Positions 1 through 10,310 of a DNA stretch of 64,000 bases are shown here, piece after piece. The position numbers and the translations under genes were made by a program. Below the pieces are notes generated by a model. It searched no databases. It had not been told where the DNA came from and saw only the letters and a program-made list of their open reading frames with translations. Origin of the DNA: Trichopria drosophilae (Eukaryota > Arthropoda > Insecta > Hymenoptera > Diapriidae); NCBI GenBank assembly GCA_030407085.1, contig CM059584.1:103291001-103355000 (forward strand). The letters are read 5' to 3'. Numbering within the stretch: the first letter of the stretch is position 1; every line of letters begins with the position of its first letter.

Positions 1-149
1 AAATATTCCAAAAAAAGGCGCAATTCATTTGATAAAAAGTAATGGACTATTTTCATGGATAAAAAATTGTCTTCGAATTAATATCGAAGATTTTAGAAAT
101 GTGCCTCTTAGATAAGGCACTCGGATATGCCCTCTGACCAAAATTGTTC

Positions 150-930
150 TTATTGCACATCTTTATGACCGCCATAATGAATCCACCATATTGGATTTCC
201 TAAATCTGCATTGATAAAAGAATTTATTTACTGTAAAGAAGGCTTCTTTAAATATAGCGAACTAAACCATTTCTTAGCTGTAAACAACAATTATTAATAG
301 TTAAAATATATTTGTTACTAAGCAAAATGATTTCTTTACTATTAAAAAATGCATTTTAACTGTTAACAAATGTTGTTTAAGGTTAAGAAATGGTATAGTT
401 CGCCAAATTTAGAGTAGCATTCTTTACAGTAAATAAATTCTTTTATCAGTGTGTCATCGGATTAGTAATCAGCGACCTCGAAGCCCTCTAACAACAAAAT
501 TTGTTCATACTGAAGCATTTCACAATTTTTTTTTTGCCAACGTTAGATGTGTAATCGACGTTCCTAAAAACTCCCCAGTAACAAATTTCGTTCATACTGA
601 AACATTTCACAAATTTTTGGGCGCCATTTTGGATCCGCTCTTATGAATTTCGTAAAGCTATCGTTAGATACGTAATCGACATTCCTAAAAACATCTCAGT
701 AACAAATTTCGTTCAAACTGAAGCATTTCAGTAATTTTTTTCCGCCATTTTGGATCCGATCTTATGAATTTCGTAAAGCTACCGTTAGATTCGTAATCGA
801 CGTTTCTAAAAAACTCTAAGTAAGAAATGTTGTTCAAACTGAAGCATTTAACAAATTTTTGTCCCCTATATTGGATCAGCTGTTATGAATTTCGTAAATC
901 CAGCATCGGATTCCTAATTGACTACCTCAA
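150..930 (+). repeat. Tandem copies of a dispersed ~125 bp repeat
   Basis: About four to five degenerate units follow one another. Each carries the order: CGTTAGAT-like stretch, 'GTAATCGAC' (elsewhere 'ATCAGCGACC'), 'AGTAACAAATTTCGTTCA', 'ACTGAAGCATTTCA', then 'CGCCATTTTGGATCCG'. The first unit is split by the foldback MITE at 212-448: 'CCATATTGGATTTCCTAAATC' precedes it and 'CGGATTAGTAATCAGCGACC' follows it. Related units lie near 17.9, 32.2, 39.5-40.5 and 45.2 kb, so this is a genome-dispersed family that also expands in tandem. No coding capacity is visible. The superfamily is unknown to me. Confidence 0.75.
212..448. mobile_element. Foldback MITE, about 237 bp
   Basis: The ends are a perfect 29 bp inverted repeat (212-240 and 420-448), beginning TGATAAAAGAATTTATTTAC. 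The similarity continues inward as a weaker inverted match ('CGAACTAAACCATTTCTTA' against the complement of the other side), so nearly the whole element folds back. It interrupts a unit of the dispersed repeat, so it is the younger insertion. I could not define a target-site duplication. It has no coding capacity. Confidence 0.8.
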
Positions 931-1375
931 AAATAGTAGCACAATAAATCTAGAGTAATTAGTTTTAAGAACATCGTCCATAATGAATTAAAAAAAAACT
1001 AGATTTTTTAACATTCCAAGCAATACAGATCTGAAGGCGTTAACAAAAAAGTAAATAGTTAAAATTCAAAGAAATCCTGTCGTAACGTGGGTACTGATAT
1101 TACTCAAAGGGACAAGCAATAATATAAAAAACTGTTTATGACTTTTAAACAAAAATTGTGTCTATGTGATTATTACAGCTGTGGATGGACGTCACAGTGT
1201 ATTAGTTTTTGCCATTTGAATAAAAAGCTCCTCAGATTCAAAATTTTTTAAAAATGGGGAAAGTCTCAACCAACTCTCTGTATCAAAAAGCCTTTTTTTA
1301 CCATACATTTGAATTCAATCACCGTCCATGAAAAAGTTTTTAAAAGCGAAAGAAGAAACCTTATTTATTGGCTGG
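931..1375. other. No gene seen
   Basis: AT-rich sequence between the tandem repeat and the SINE. I see no open frame with protein-like composition and no repeat shared with the rest of the window. Confidence 0.5.
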
Positions 1376-1549
1376 TTTTATATTATTTTACGTCGACTTT
1401 TTTGAACCCATATGGAACTAAATCTCGACGGGACCTACAGTTTATGAAGATGGAATCCGAACCACCTGAGCATCCGGCAGAGGCCGGGATCGAACCAGGG
1501 TTTTCTGATTGCGAAGCCAATACCTCTACCAACTAAGCCACTGCCGCTC
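1376..1549 (-). mobile_element. tRNA-derived SINE, full-length or nearly so
   Basis: Read on the minus strand the element begins GCGGCAGTGGCTTAGTTGG. It has an RNA polymerase III A box (TGGCTTAGTTGG, plus positions 1529-1540) and a B box (GGTTCGATCCC, 1486-1496). The head can fold as a tRNA: 5' GCGGCAG pairs with a 3' CTGCCG after the T arm, and the T loop is TTCGATC. A non-tRNA body of about 90 bp follows and ends GTCGACGTAAAATAATAT. A second copy of the body lies on the same strand at 50245-50336. This identifies a retroposed SINE, not a functional tRNA gene, because the body extends beyond the tRNA part and recurs. Confidence 0.8.
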
Positions 1550-2089
1550 TTAATGCGGTCTTTTATTAGAAAAAGTCATTATATTTGTTATTGATAATAA
1601 CTATGTTATTTTAAAATTTTTCTAAGTATTCCAATAGTATTAAATGTTGGGATGGTCGAATCCATCTTCATCTCGAATTTGATCACTAATTGTTCAGCTG
1701 TCAAACTTCACTTTAAAATTTTTCAAAATTATTCTTTATATGATTAATGATGAAACCAGCGTTCATCACCGTAATTTTATTAGCTAAACAATATAATGAT
1801 TTCTTCGGTCAGTTTGAAACGGATATTGCAAAACCAGTGATTTCGGTATTCTTACAATTACTAACATCCCAAGAATTTAAACGATATTTTGAGGTGGAGA
1901 ACTGGTTCATTCATGTCGAAATTTCGCGTTTGAACAGAGAATTCCCTGATTTAACTAGGAATTCTTCGTTCAGCAGCGAAATACAAAATCACATTACTTC
2001 GACATCGGCGCCTCCACGAATGAATATTATAGGAACCGCAATAATTCCTTCTCGAGCGTCAAATAGCATGAATTTCGCGTGACGAAATC
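1550..2089. other. No convincing gene
   Basis: A 111-codon open frame on the plus strand (1747-2082) exists, but I recognise no domain, see no splice sites that favour it, and its composition is not distinctive. Nothing else is supported here. Confidence 0.4.
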
Positions 2090-2700
2090 AAGGAGTAGTT
2101 TCCCCAAGTAGGAACCTATAGGCGCACGGACGTATTAATTAAAATGATTACACACGCGCCGCGCGTTTAGGCTAAAGAGCGACCTCGCCTGTCTCAAAGC
2201 GAATATTCCCAAGTTGGCTCGCTGGTAATGGTCCCACCGCCTGCGAACCCGTCTACGTATATATGAGTTTCTTGTCCTAATGCTCGTTGGTAGGAATTGG
2301 CTTTCCAATGGGGATTAATCTCTCATCTGCGCCCCAGTGCCAATGGCGCCCAACGCGTAAATGTCGTTTTGCCGAAAGTCTCCTGTTTCTAGCCCTCCGC
2401 ACATTCACTCCATTCTCCGTCGAGCTTTCATCAAGTAGGTCAATCGATGGAGTCCCAAAGTCATTCGTCGACGTTTTATTAAAAGGTTTTATTAAAAAAT
2501 ACCGCGCAAGCCGAAGGGTCATCCCGAGGGCGAACGTCACTCCCGTACCTTTTTTTGTTATATCGTACATGTCGTCGACCCAGAACGCCGTCAGATATTA
2601 GGAAGCTCCCGAGGGAACCCCAAATTCCATCAGCTCAATTTCGGCGGATTCCTGAGGACTGTCATTAAAGGTAACTCCCGGCAACGAATTTCCCGCCAAT
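2090..2700. other. GC-normal, repeat-free island
   Basis: GC and CpG content are visibly higher than in the flanks. Two overlapping open frames of about 100 codons lie on opposite strands (2277-2601), but neither shows a domain. I find no inverted repeats or copies elsewhere in the window. It could be conserved non-coding sequence, an unrecognised exon or an old unique intron segment. Confidence 0.35.
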
Positions 2701-3018
2701 ATTTACTCATTTTGTATTAGAATTGTAAATTGGCGAGAGTTTCGAAGTTACGGGTTACCGCGGAATATGTTATACCTTAGTAAGGGTATTTACGAAGGGA
2801 ATTAAAAATCTTGTGTGTTTCGCGAAATTGGCAAAATTGTGTTTACGATACTGAAATAAGGTGGTAACTTTATTCAAATATAATTTCAGTCGAGTGGACT
2901 TCAAAAGTTGTTATCTAAACTGTAAGTGTGGTCATCTCGAACAAGCCAAATTCAAAATAACCTGCCAAGTAAATTTTCACCACATTTTGACCTGAAACTT
3001 GTCCTGTTAGCAAATACC

Positions 3019-3883
3019 CTCTGTTAAAAATGTTCTTAAATTTAATACATTTTTAATATGCACAAGTAAATTACTTGTAATATCTGTTGTCTTAATTTTA
3101 AATGTGTATACTTAAATATTAAAGATTTAATATACATGTATCGCACTCGAGTGTTCAGTGATTGGTTGATCGAACGTTTTATCAAACTTAAATTGTCAGA
3201 AAGTAAAATTCGGACTTTAATGAAAGAACGGTCGATTAACCAATCAACGAACAGTTGCGTAAAGGATATGTGACCAAACGTGAATAGAAACGCGAATGGC
3301 TGTTGACCCTTCTGCATCGAACAATGCCATATGAAATTATGACCAATGAGGTGCAACTTCCACATCCAGTTTTAAGTTCATGAAAATGTTTTAAGGAACA
3401 AAGTTCTTAAATTTAATGACAAATTCTTAATATTAGTAACATTTATGAAATATGCTTCATAAATTTCTCTTAAATTTCATGAAATTTTTTGCAGTATAGT
3501 CAACAGTTTCTTGTGTGACATATAAGTCCATAGATGAAAAAATTAACGTCTTATTATCGGATAGAAATAGGCTACTGGCATAAAAAATCAAAAAAATCAA
3601 GAAAAAACACATGTAATCATTAAGATCCTCCTGAATTCCAAAAATTTTTTCGATGGTTGGTTTTTGATTGGTCAGAAAATTACACTTTGATTAAGATTTC
3701 GTTCTTGCTTTCCTTAGTTGCCAATCGGGAAAGACCAAATCGCAACTGTTATTTTAACGGAGTTTTGTTATATTAATTTGTATTAATTTATAATAACCAT
3801 GTACATTAAATTTAGTATAAATGTATATGCAAATGACTTCATATATATGTATATTAATTTTGTTGTCAATATTTTTAACAGTG
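3019..3883. mobile_element. Non-autonomous TIR element, copy 1 (~865 bp)
   Basis: The left end reads CTCTGTTAAAAATGTTC and the right end, complemented, reads CACTGTTAAAAATATTG, so the ends are short inverted repeats. The whole segment recurs in opposite orientation at 8736-9662. Clear shared blocks include 'TCGATCAACCAATCACTGAA', 'GGAATTCAGGAGGATC' and 'TATACATGTATACTAAATTT'-like strings. No transposase frame is present. No convincing target-site duplication was found, so the superfamily is open. Confidence 0.75.
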
Positions 3884-5029
3884 CACTTTAAGGGCATGAA
3901 AGCGTGTCCTAAATTGTACGTAACTATAACCTAAATAATTATTTCAAAGCAATGATATTTTAAATGATTCCAAGGCTCTTACTGGGAGGTAATTTTGAAA
4001 ATTTTTACATCACTTCCATTCCTGTTTTTCACGTTATTGTTATGTCAATAAACAGTTTATTACTGTAAAAGAAATTATAATAACAATAATATTTATAGCT
4101 CCTTTCCAATTAACTTTAGAGGATTTTTAAACTCATAATAGGTATCGGTAAAGTAGACGTAATTATCCTGCCAATCCTATATCGACAGCTTTGACGTCGC
4201 TGTGGCGACAGTTTTTACTTCGAAGATTACCTTATTTCAATCCAGAAGATGCAAATCCTTAGATGGGCAATGTTCCTTTTACAAGCTTGTAGATTTACTT
4301 ACAGCACAAAATCAAAATGTCACATCCTGCTTTTATTTTATGCTGAAATCTGAATTTATCTCGGAAAATTACGTCTGGCTTTTTGATTCTTAAAAATACT
4401 CGGTTTTCATATAATATAATCTCGAAGTAAAGGCCTAGATACCGACCAGTAGAAAATAGCAATGTGCAAGACCACTTTCAAAAGTCAACATTTTTTCAGG
4501 ATAATTGTTTCAGTTAAGTCTCATTTCTTGCCGTATACAGCAATACTTTGTTTTTTATTTAAACAAGCATCTAAATTACTTTACCATAAGTTTACAATCA
4601 AAAAAACACGATCGAACAATGCTATTAAAAAGGACCTTTCAAAAGAATTTGAGACTCATTATAGACCTCTAAGTTTCCTTTATATGGTATCATCATCACA
4701 GACAATGACATAACACGATTAGTGATGGTAAAGTCAATGGTAATGATGCCTCTTTATAGTGACGAACATCTTATTTGATACAAAATCCTAAATAATATGG
4801 AACTATTTCTCAGAATATATGCCAGCAAATTATTCTGTAGCACAAAAATTTTAATGACATATCTTGCTTTTAGTTGTTTTAATCGCTTTCTGTTAAATGT
4901 TCTCCGTAATTTAACAAACAAAAGAAATGAAACATTAGAAATTAAATTTTACAGTGTTTACATTAAACTAAATAATTTCTTGTGGAAATGCACAATAGTT
5001 ATTTTTATATCATGGGCATAAAATTGAGT
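3884..5029. other. No gene seen
   Basis: AT-rich sequence with several 60-80 codon open frames of random, lysine/phenylalanine/leucine-rich composition. No repeats shared with the window were recognised. Confidence 0.45.
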
Positions 5030-5090
5030 TTTACGTCCCGACGCCAGAACCAGAGGGACGGCGAAGCCAGCTCGAGGTACATGAGGATGA
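5030..5090 (-). repeat. Possible 3' tail of a retroposon
   Basis: A GC-rich 55-60 bp block abruptly interrupts AT-rich DNA. On the minus strand it ends GGCGTCGGGACGTAAAACTC and then AT-rich sequence. The terminal GACGTAAAA resembles the 3' end of the SINE in this window (GTCGACGTAAAATAATAT). That would fit a 5'-truncated LINE or SINE partner, but the match is short. Confidence 0.25.
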
Positions 5091-5149
5091 AAATTCTACA
5101 CCTGAATATAATAATGAAAAATTTCCTAATGTTATGAACCGTATTTTTA

Positions 5150-6313
5150 AATAAACAAACAGTTTGTATTAAATGGCCATTACAGTTCACTTTCATTTTG
5201 TTTGAAAAAACAATATACAGGGTGTCCCAGAACTCCCACATAATATTGCAGAGGGTGAATCTTGACATCATTCTGAGGAAAAAAGTTTAATACCAAAATT
5301 GGATCTGAAGCTCAGAATCTGAGTGGCGAGCCATTGAAGTTTAAAAAAAAATAATAGTTTTTTTGCAATAACTCGGCTCGTTTTAAAGTTACTTTAACGT
5401 ATGATGACTGATTTTGAAGGGTTTTATAGCGCTACAACTTACCTTGTAAAGCCTATGACCTGCAAGGAATATTTCGTCAGTTATCGACCTAAAAAAGGGT
5501 AAAAATGGCCTTTTTTGCAATTTTTCGCGTCTAACTCATTTCCGTAAAATCCTAGCAAAATATTATATAGAACAGCGTTGTAGAGCTTGAAAAGGCGAAC
5601 AATTTGCTCCTCATACGTTTCGTTTTGACAAAAATTGAGCCCGTGGGGAGACGTTAAAAATCAGAAAATAGGCGAAGAACACGCAATGTCAAATCCATTT
5701 TTCGCATGTTTTCTGATTTTTAACGTCTCCCCACGGACTTAATTTTTATCAAAACGAAACGTATGAGGGGGCGAATTCTTCGCCTTTTCAAGCTCTCCAA
5801 CCTTGTTTATATAACATTTCGCTAGCATTTTACGGTAATGAGTTAAACGCAAAAAACTGCAAAAAAAAAACATTTTTACCCTTTTTAGGTCGATAACTGG
5901 CGAAATATACATTGCAGGTCATATGCTCTATAAGGTAAATTGTAGCGCTATAAAAAAACCTTCAAAATCAGTCATCATTCGTTAAAGTAACATTAAAACG
6001 AGCCGAGTTATTGCAAAAAAACTATTACTTTTTGTTAAACTTCAATGGCTCGCTACTCAAATTCTGAGTTTCAGATCCGATTTTGGTATCAAACTTTCTT
6101 GCTCAAAATGATGTTAGGATTCACCCCCTGCAATATTATTCGGGAGTTTTGGGACACCCTGTATAGGCCCAACGTTTCGACTTCTTGGAGGTCCTCCTTG
6201 GGGACATATTAGTGAGCACGGGTTAACATGTACTGACGTTGGGCCTATATTGTTTTTTCAAACAAAATAAAAGTGAACTGTAATGGCCATTTTATACAAA
6301 AAGCTTGTTTATT
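5150..6313. mobile_element. Small hairpin element, split by a larger foldback
   Basis: Outer arms 5150-5217 and 6246-6313 are inverted copies of about 68 bp with roughly 94% identity by eye (for example ATGGCCATTACAGTTCACTT in both). Without the insert at 5218-6161, the arms continue as CAATATAGGCCCAACGT / ACGTTGGGCCTATATTG. This leaves a ~216 bp hairpin with a loop carrying CGTTTCGAC and a second small palindrome. On the minus strand the loop ends GACCT-CCAAG-AAGTC-GAAAC followed by GTTGGGCC, an arrangement like stem II, GAAAC and stem III of a hammerhead ribozyme. No protein is encoded. Confidence 0.65.
5218..6161. mobile_element. 944 bp near-perfect palindrome (foldback transposon)
   Basis: The element begins CAGGGTGTCCCAGAACTCCC and ends with the complement (GGGAGTTTTGGGACACCCTG). 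The two ~460 bp arms match along their length, for example CTCGGCTCGTTTTAAAGTTA and AACGAGCCGAGTTATTGCAA, and GTCTCCCCACGG on both sides of the centre near 5670-5690. It is flanked by TATA on each side (5214-5217 and 6162-6165), consistent with a TA or TATA target duplication. It has no coding capacity and splits the hairpin element described above. Confidence 0.85.
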
Positions 6314-6670
6314 CTTCACCTGAGAGTCAAACAATACTTTGCCTTAATTTGCGGGCCGAAAATGCCAATTTCACACGTCCGTGGGCGTTAAATTTATTTT
6401 ATGCTAGGGTTTACTTTTGATGGACCTTACTTTTCCAAATGTGATAGTTTTACAAACAAATTTATGTTGCACCCAATCTTCATCCACAAACTGCATTTAG
6501 GAGAACCTATACAATTTGTTTATGCGAATACTTGAGCAATACATACCTGTCCTCAACTGCAGTAAAGTTCGACAAAAATTACGACAAAAAGTGGCAAACG
6601 CGTTTCATTTATAATCAGAAAATTATATACCAAAATTCACTCAAATGAAGATCGGCGAAGCAAGAATACT
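6314..6670. other. No gene seen
   Basis: AT-rich sequence between two repeats. No feature recognised. Confidence 0.45.
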
Positions 6671-6768
6671 TGTATTTTTTAATACTCAGGGAGTAGAACT
6701 CGATTTTGCGCCCTGCAATAAAGGGCGCAAATTATCGAACCCCACGCCAATCGTATTAAAAAATATCA
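6671..6768 (-). mobile_element. Short element of the 'GCGCAAAATCGAG' family, partial copy
   Basis: The segment is bounded by TGTATTTTTTAATAC and the inverted GTATTAAAAAATATCA. It contains AACTCGATTTTGCGCCC and a second GGGCGCAAATTATCGA. It matches 10011-10214 in the same orientation and 47618-47830 in the opposite one. It covers only the TIR-bounded half of those longer copies. Confidence 0.65.
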
Positions 6769-8039
6769 CATGGACCACGGCGAAATGTTGAACTCTAAAA
6801 GAGCTTATATAAAATATGAAAATTAAATAAAAGATTAGGTCCAAAATAACTTGAGCTAAAGAATTATTTAACCTCCGTAATTATTTTATTAATTTATTAC
6901 AATGGTTGACTAATAGAAATTACTTTAAAACGAATCAGTTTCGTTGTGAAATTTATCATAACCTCTGCAGAAACTATACAAAAATCTCTTGTGCGAAATC
7001 ATAATTCTTGATGAAAAAAAAAACAAATCACGAGAAAATAATACATAGCAGTTCTATTTTGTTTTCATGTTCACTTTTATTTTATATTTTCCAATGTTAC
7101 CTACATTTTACGGTGGTTCAAGAGTAACTGATTTAAAAATCAATAAACCTTAGCAACCACGTTGCCAAAGATCGTGGTTCAACTTCAACGTTGAGGATGG
7201 TTGAAGCTGTTCGACTCGAATCGAGAGAAAAATGAATGGTGAATTTTTAGACAGTATGAGTCGAACCTCTGCAAAACGTGCATCCCACTGGACAATATGA
7301 GAAAAAAAAAACCACTGTGTGTGTGGGCGACAAAATTTACCAGGCTTCGTTGATCGAGTTTAGTTTCTACAAATTTCCAGTACCGTTCCTTTTCCCGTTT
7401 TGCTTGATGTGTTGGAGGAACTGAACCAACGATGATAGAACATCAGTTTTTTAGTTTTTGCTACCGATCCAAGGCGTTTTATCTTCTTTTCTCGATTACT
7501 ACAGAGATTTCCACGTCTTGACATTTTGACAGAATATGGAACGAATTATTATGAATTTCTAAATATATGACACTAATACCTAACCTATTATTCACCTGAC
7601 ATATACAGATTTTATAGAAACTTTATAGAAATATTCAAATTTTATCAAATATTTATAGAACCATTTTCTTATATCATTTTTATAAGTTGTTTATATGGTT
7701 TTTATAAAACTTTTCGACATGGGTATAGGAAAATTGTACAATGTAACAAAATATTGGATAGATTTCTACCAGGTTATTTTTAGGGATTAGCTCCTGTGGT
7801 CGAGGAAATTGCTCGACCTAATGGGAGATCAAAAATAAGGTATTTGCGCCCTATTTTGCAATTTTGCTAATGGCGCTGTCATTTTTATTTCTTTTCAGTT
7901 TTCGCAAGCTCCCTTTTAAAAGGCAATTTATTATAAACAAACTGTTTTATATTCCAGTTCGTGCTCGGAATACAGGGAACGAAATTTCAATGGTGTAATA
8001 TTTAATTACTTTTACTTTAGTTACCTCTAATTAAAAATC
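6769..8039. other. No gene seen
   Basis: AT-rich sequence. I find no repeat with copies elsewhere, no ORF with recognisable content and no RNA gene. Confidence 0.4.
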
Positions 8040-8510
8040 CTGTATTTCAATTAATACACCATTCGGGGAAGTCCCGGTCTATGTGTAATCAATTTACTAT
8101 TTCCAGGCAGCTGCGAGATCAGTTTTTGTTTTTATTCAGCAGCGCGTCGTAGTAGGCGAGCACCCAATTTAGAGTCCGCGCGGGCTAATTTACTTGCAAA
8201 AACCCGGCTCCGAGATTTACCAGGGATATGGCTCGTTATATGACGCCTGCGGATTCGACTGACTTTTGATTGCGTGCTCGCACTTTCGTAAATATAGGAT
8301 CCCATGGGGTGTGGCACTCGGGAGAGGATCCGAGTATAATAAGCGGAAGTATGTAGAGCGGCATTTTTTAACCGAACGGCGGCCTATGCGACGGTCGATG
8401 AAGCGAATGTCCCGGTTCGCACTTGGAGCGAAAAATTTTCCCTCGGTGATCGCATGTCGGATAGAGGCCCTTGTATACTTTGCGCCAAGCTCACCCCCGT
8501 GAAATTATAA
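8040..8510. other. GC-normal, repeat-free island
   Basis: CpG-containing sequence of near-even base composition between AT-rich flanks. Short open frames occur on both strands (8132-8317 minus, 8266-8502 plus) but they overlap and have no recognisable content. Interpreted as old unique sequence, possibly conserved non-coding. Confidence 0.35.
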
Positions 8511-8735
8511 TACCTACAGGGGTATTTTTTATAGTTGACCTGTAAGCCTAATCTAAAATGAAAGGTGGCGATATCTTCCATTCTTTGCCATTTTCCGATA
8601 TTACTTTTAGTTCCCCTACATAGCCAAATACAACCAATGGTCGTGTCAAATATTTTGAAATATCTGCATTTTCCTGTATTGCATATTGATTTAGTCACTC
8701 ACTTGTGCATATTGCTGTTTCTTCTTTCAGTATTG

Positions 8736-9662
8736 CACTGTTGAAAATATTGATATCAAAATTAATATACATGAAGTCATTTGCATATACATGTATACTA
8801 AATTTAATGTACGTGGTTATTATAAATTAATATACGCGTGTATTTAATTTCATAAAGTATATGTAAAGGTTATGATTTTTCGTTTGTGATTGGTCACTGA
8901 GAAAAAGCAAACCGTCCGTTAAAACAACAGTTGCGATTTGCTCTTTCCCGATTGGCCACTAAGGAAAGCAAGAACGAAATTTTAATCAAAATGTAATTTT
9001 ATGACCAATCAGAAACCAACTATAGGAAAAATTTGAAAAAAAAATTTTGGAATTCAGGAGGATCTAAATTATTACAACGTTTTTTTTTTTCTTTTTTCTT
9101 TTTTGATGCAAGTAGCCTGTTTCTATTAGATAATAAGACGTCGATTTTTTCGTCTAGGGATTTATATGTCACAAAGGAATCTGTTGACTACACTGAACAA
9201 AATTTCCTGAAATTTAAGAAAAATTTATGAAGCAACTTTCATAAATGTTATTAAATATTAAGTATTTGTCACGAAATTTGTTCTTTAAAACATTTTCATG
9301 AACTTAAAACTGAATATGGAAGTTGCACCGACTTGGTCAAAATTTCATATAGCATTGGTCGATAAAGAAGGGACAACAGCCAATCGCGTTTCTGTTCAAT
9401 TTTGGTTGCGTATCCTCTACGCAACTGTTCGTTGATTAGTTGATCGACCGTTCTTCCATTAAAGTCCGAATTTTACTTTCTAACAATTTAAGTTTGATAA
9501 AACGTTCGTTCAACCAATCACTGAACATTCGAGTGCGATACATATATATTAAATCTTTAATATTTGAGTATTTTCATTTAAAATTAGGACATTAGATATT
9601 ACGATATTAATTTACTTGTGTACATTGAAAATGTATTGAATTTAAAAACATTTTTAACAGTG
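8736..9662. mobile_element. Non-autonomous TIR element, copy 2 (~927 bp), inverted
   Basis: It begins CACTGTTGAAAATATTGATA and ends ACATTTTTAACAGTG. It is the reverse complement of the element at 3019-3883 over essentially its full length, with many substitutions and small indels. It contains a T-rich stretch (9076-9105) expanded relative to copy 1. The two copies lie about 4.9 kb apart and together could form a large stem. Confidence 0.75.
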
Positions 9663-10010
9663 GGGTTAGAATTAGTTTGTATTTGACGATCAAGACAAAT
9701 ACTGATATTTTGCTTATTGATGATGATCGATTAGATGGTCTATCTCTGTTTTATAGGCATAAATCTTCTCTGCTGATTTATCTGTATAAAGTCGTAGATA
9801 CGATGACTGATTAGAAGTCACACCTAACAGCATCGATCGAAACTGATCTGACTTATGGCATTATTTAATGAGATATGCTAACAGTTGGATTATATTTTAT
9901 AGAATTAACTAATATACGACGAAATTGATTATTTTTTATCCTCCATCTTATAACTAATGAGTCTTGCTACATTATAGTGGTATCCCAAGCAGCAAGTAGA
10001 GCAAAATTAG

Positions 10011-10214
10011 TATATTTAATACTCCGGGAATAGAACTCGATTTTGCGCCCTGCAGCGAAATCTTCGGGCATAAATTATCGTGCTCCACACCTCTCGTATT
10101 AAAAAATGTCATATGCAACACAGGTGAAATATCGATTCTGTCGAAAGCGATTATCACCCTCGCTTTGCTCGTGCGGCCAACTTCGCACTCGTATAAGATC
10201 GATAGTTGCGCCTT
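10011..10214 (-). mobile_element. Element of the 'GCGCAAAATCGAG' family, long copy
   Basis: The left part (10011-10112) repeats 6671-6768 in the same orientation: a TTTAATACTC start, GGAATAGAACTCGATTTTGC, then CTCGTATTAAAAAATG. The right part (to 10214) matches, inverted, 47618-47720: GAGCAAAGCGAGGGTGATAA here against GAACGAAGTGAGGGTAACAA there, and GGCGCAA(C/T)TATCGATC. No coding capacity is seen. Confidence 0.65.
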
Positions 10215-10232
10215 TGTTACATAATATACTAA

Positions 10233-10310
10233 TATGCCATTCGATGCGTAAAATGCTTTTTTACACACTTTTTACATTTTTCGGTCGCATTTTACGCACT
10301 CAAGTGGCAT
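10233..10310. repeat. 78 bp hairpin
   Basis: ATGCCATTCGATGCGTAAAA is matched, inverted, by TTTTACGCACTCAAGTGGCAT at the other end. The loop is T-rich. This is probably a very small MITE or a remnant of one, directly beside the preceding element. Confidence 0.5.

Noticed and set aside
1486..1549. Apparent tRNA gene on the minus strand
   Set aside because: The tRNA-like part continues into a body that recurs at 50245-50336 and ends in a retroposon tail, so it is a SINE head. The residue after the anticodon is also not a purine.
2277..2601. Two frames of about 100 codons on opposite strands
   Set aside because: Same reason: overlapping frames in GC-normal sequence with no recognisable content or splice support.
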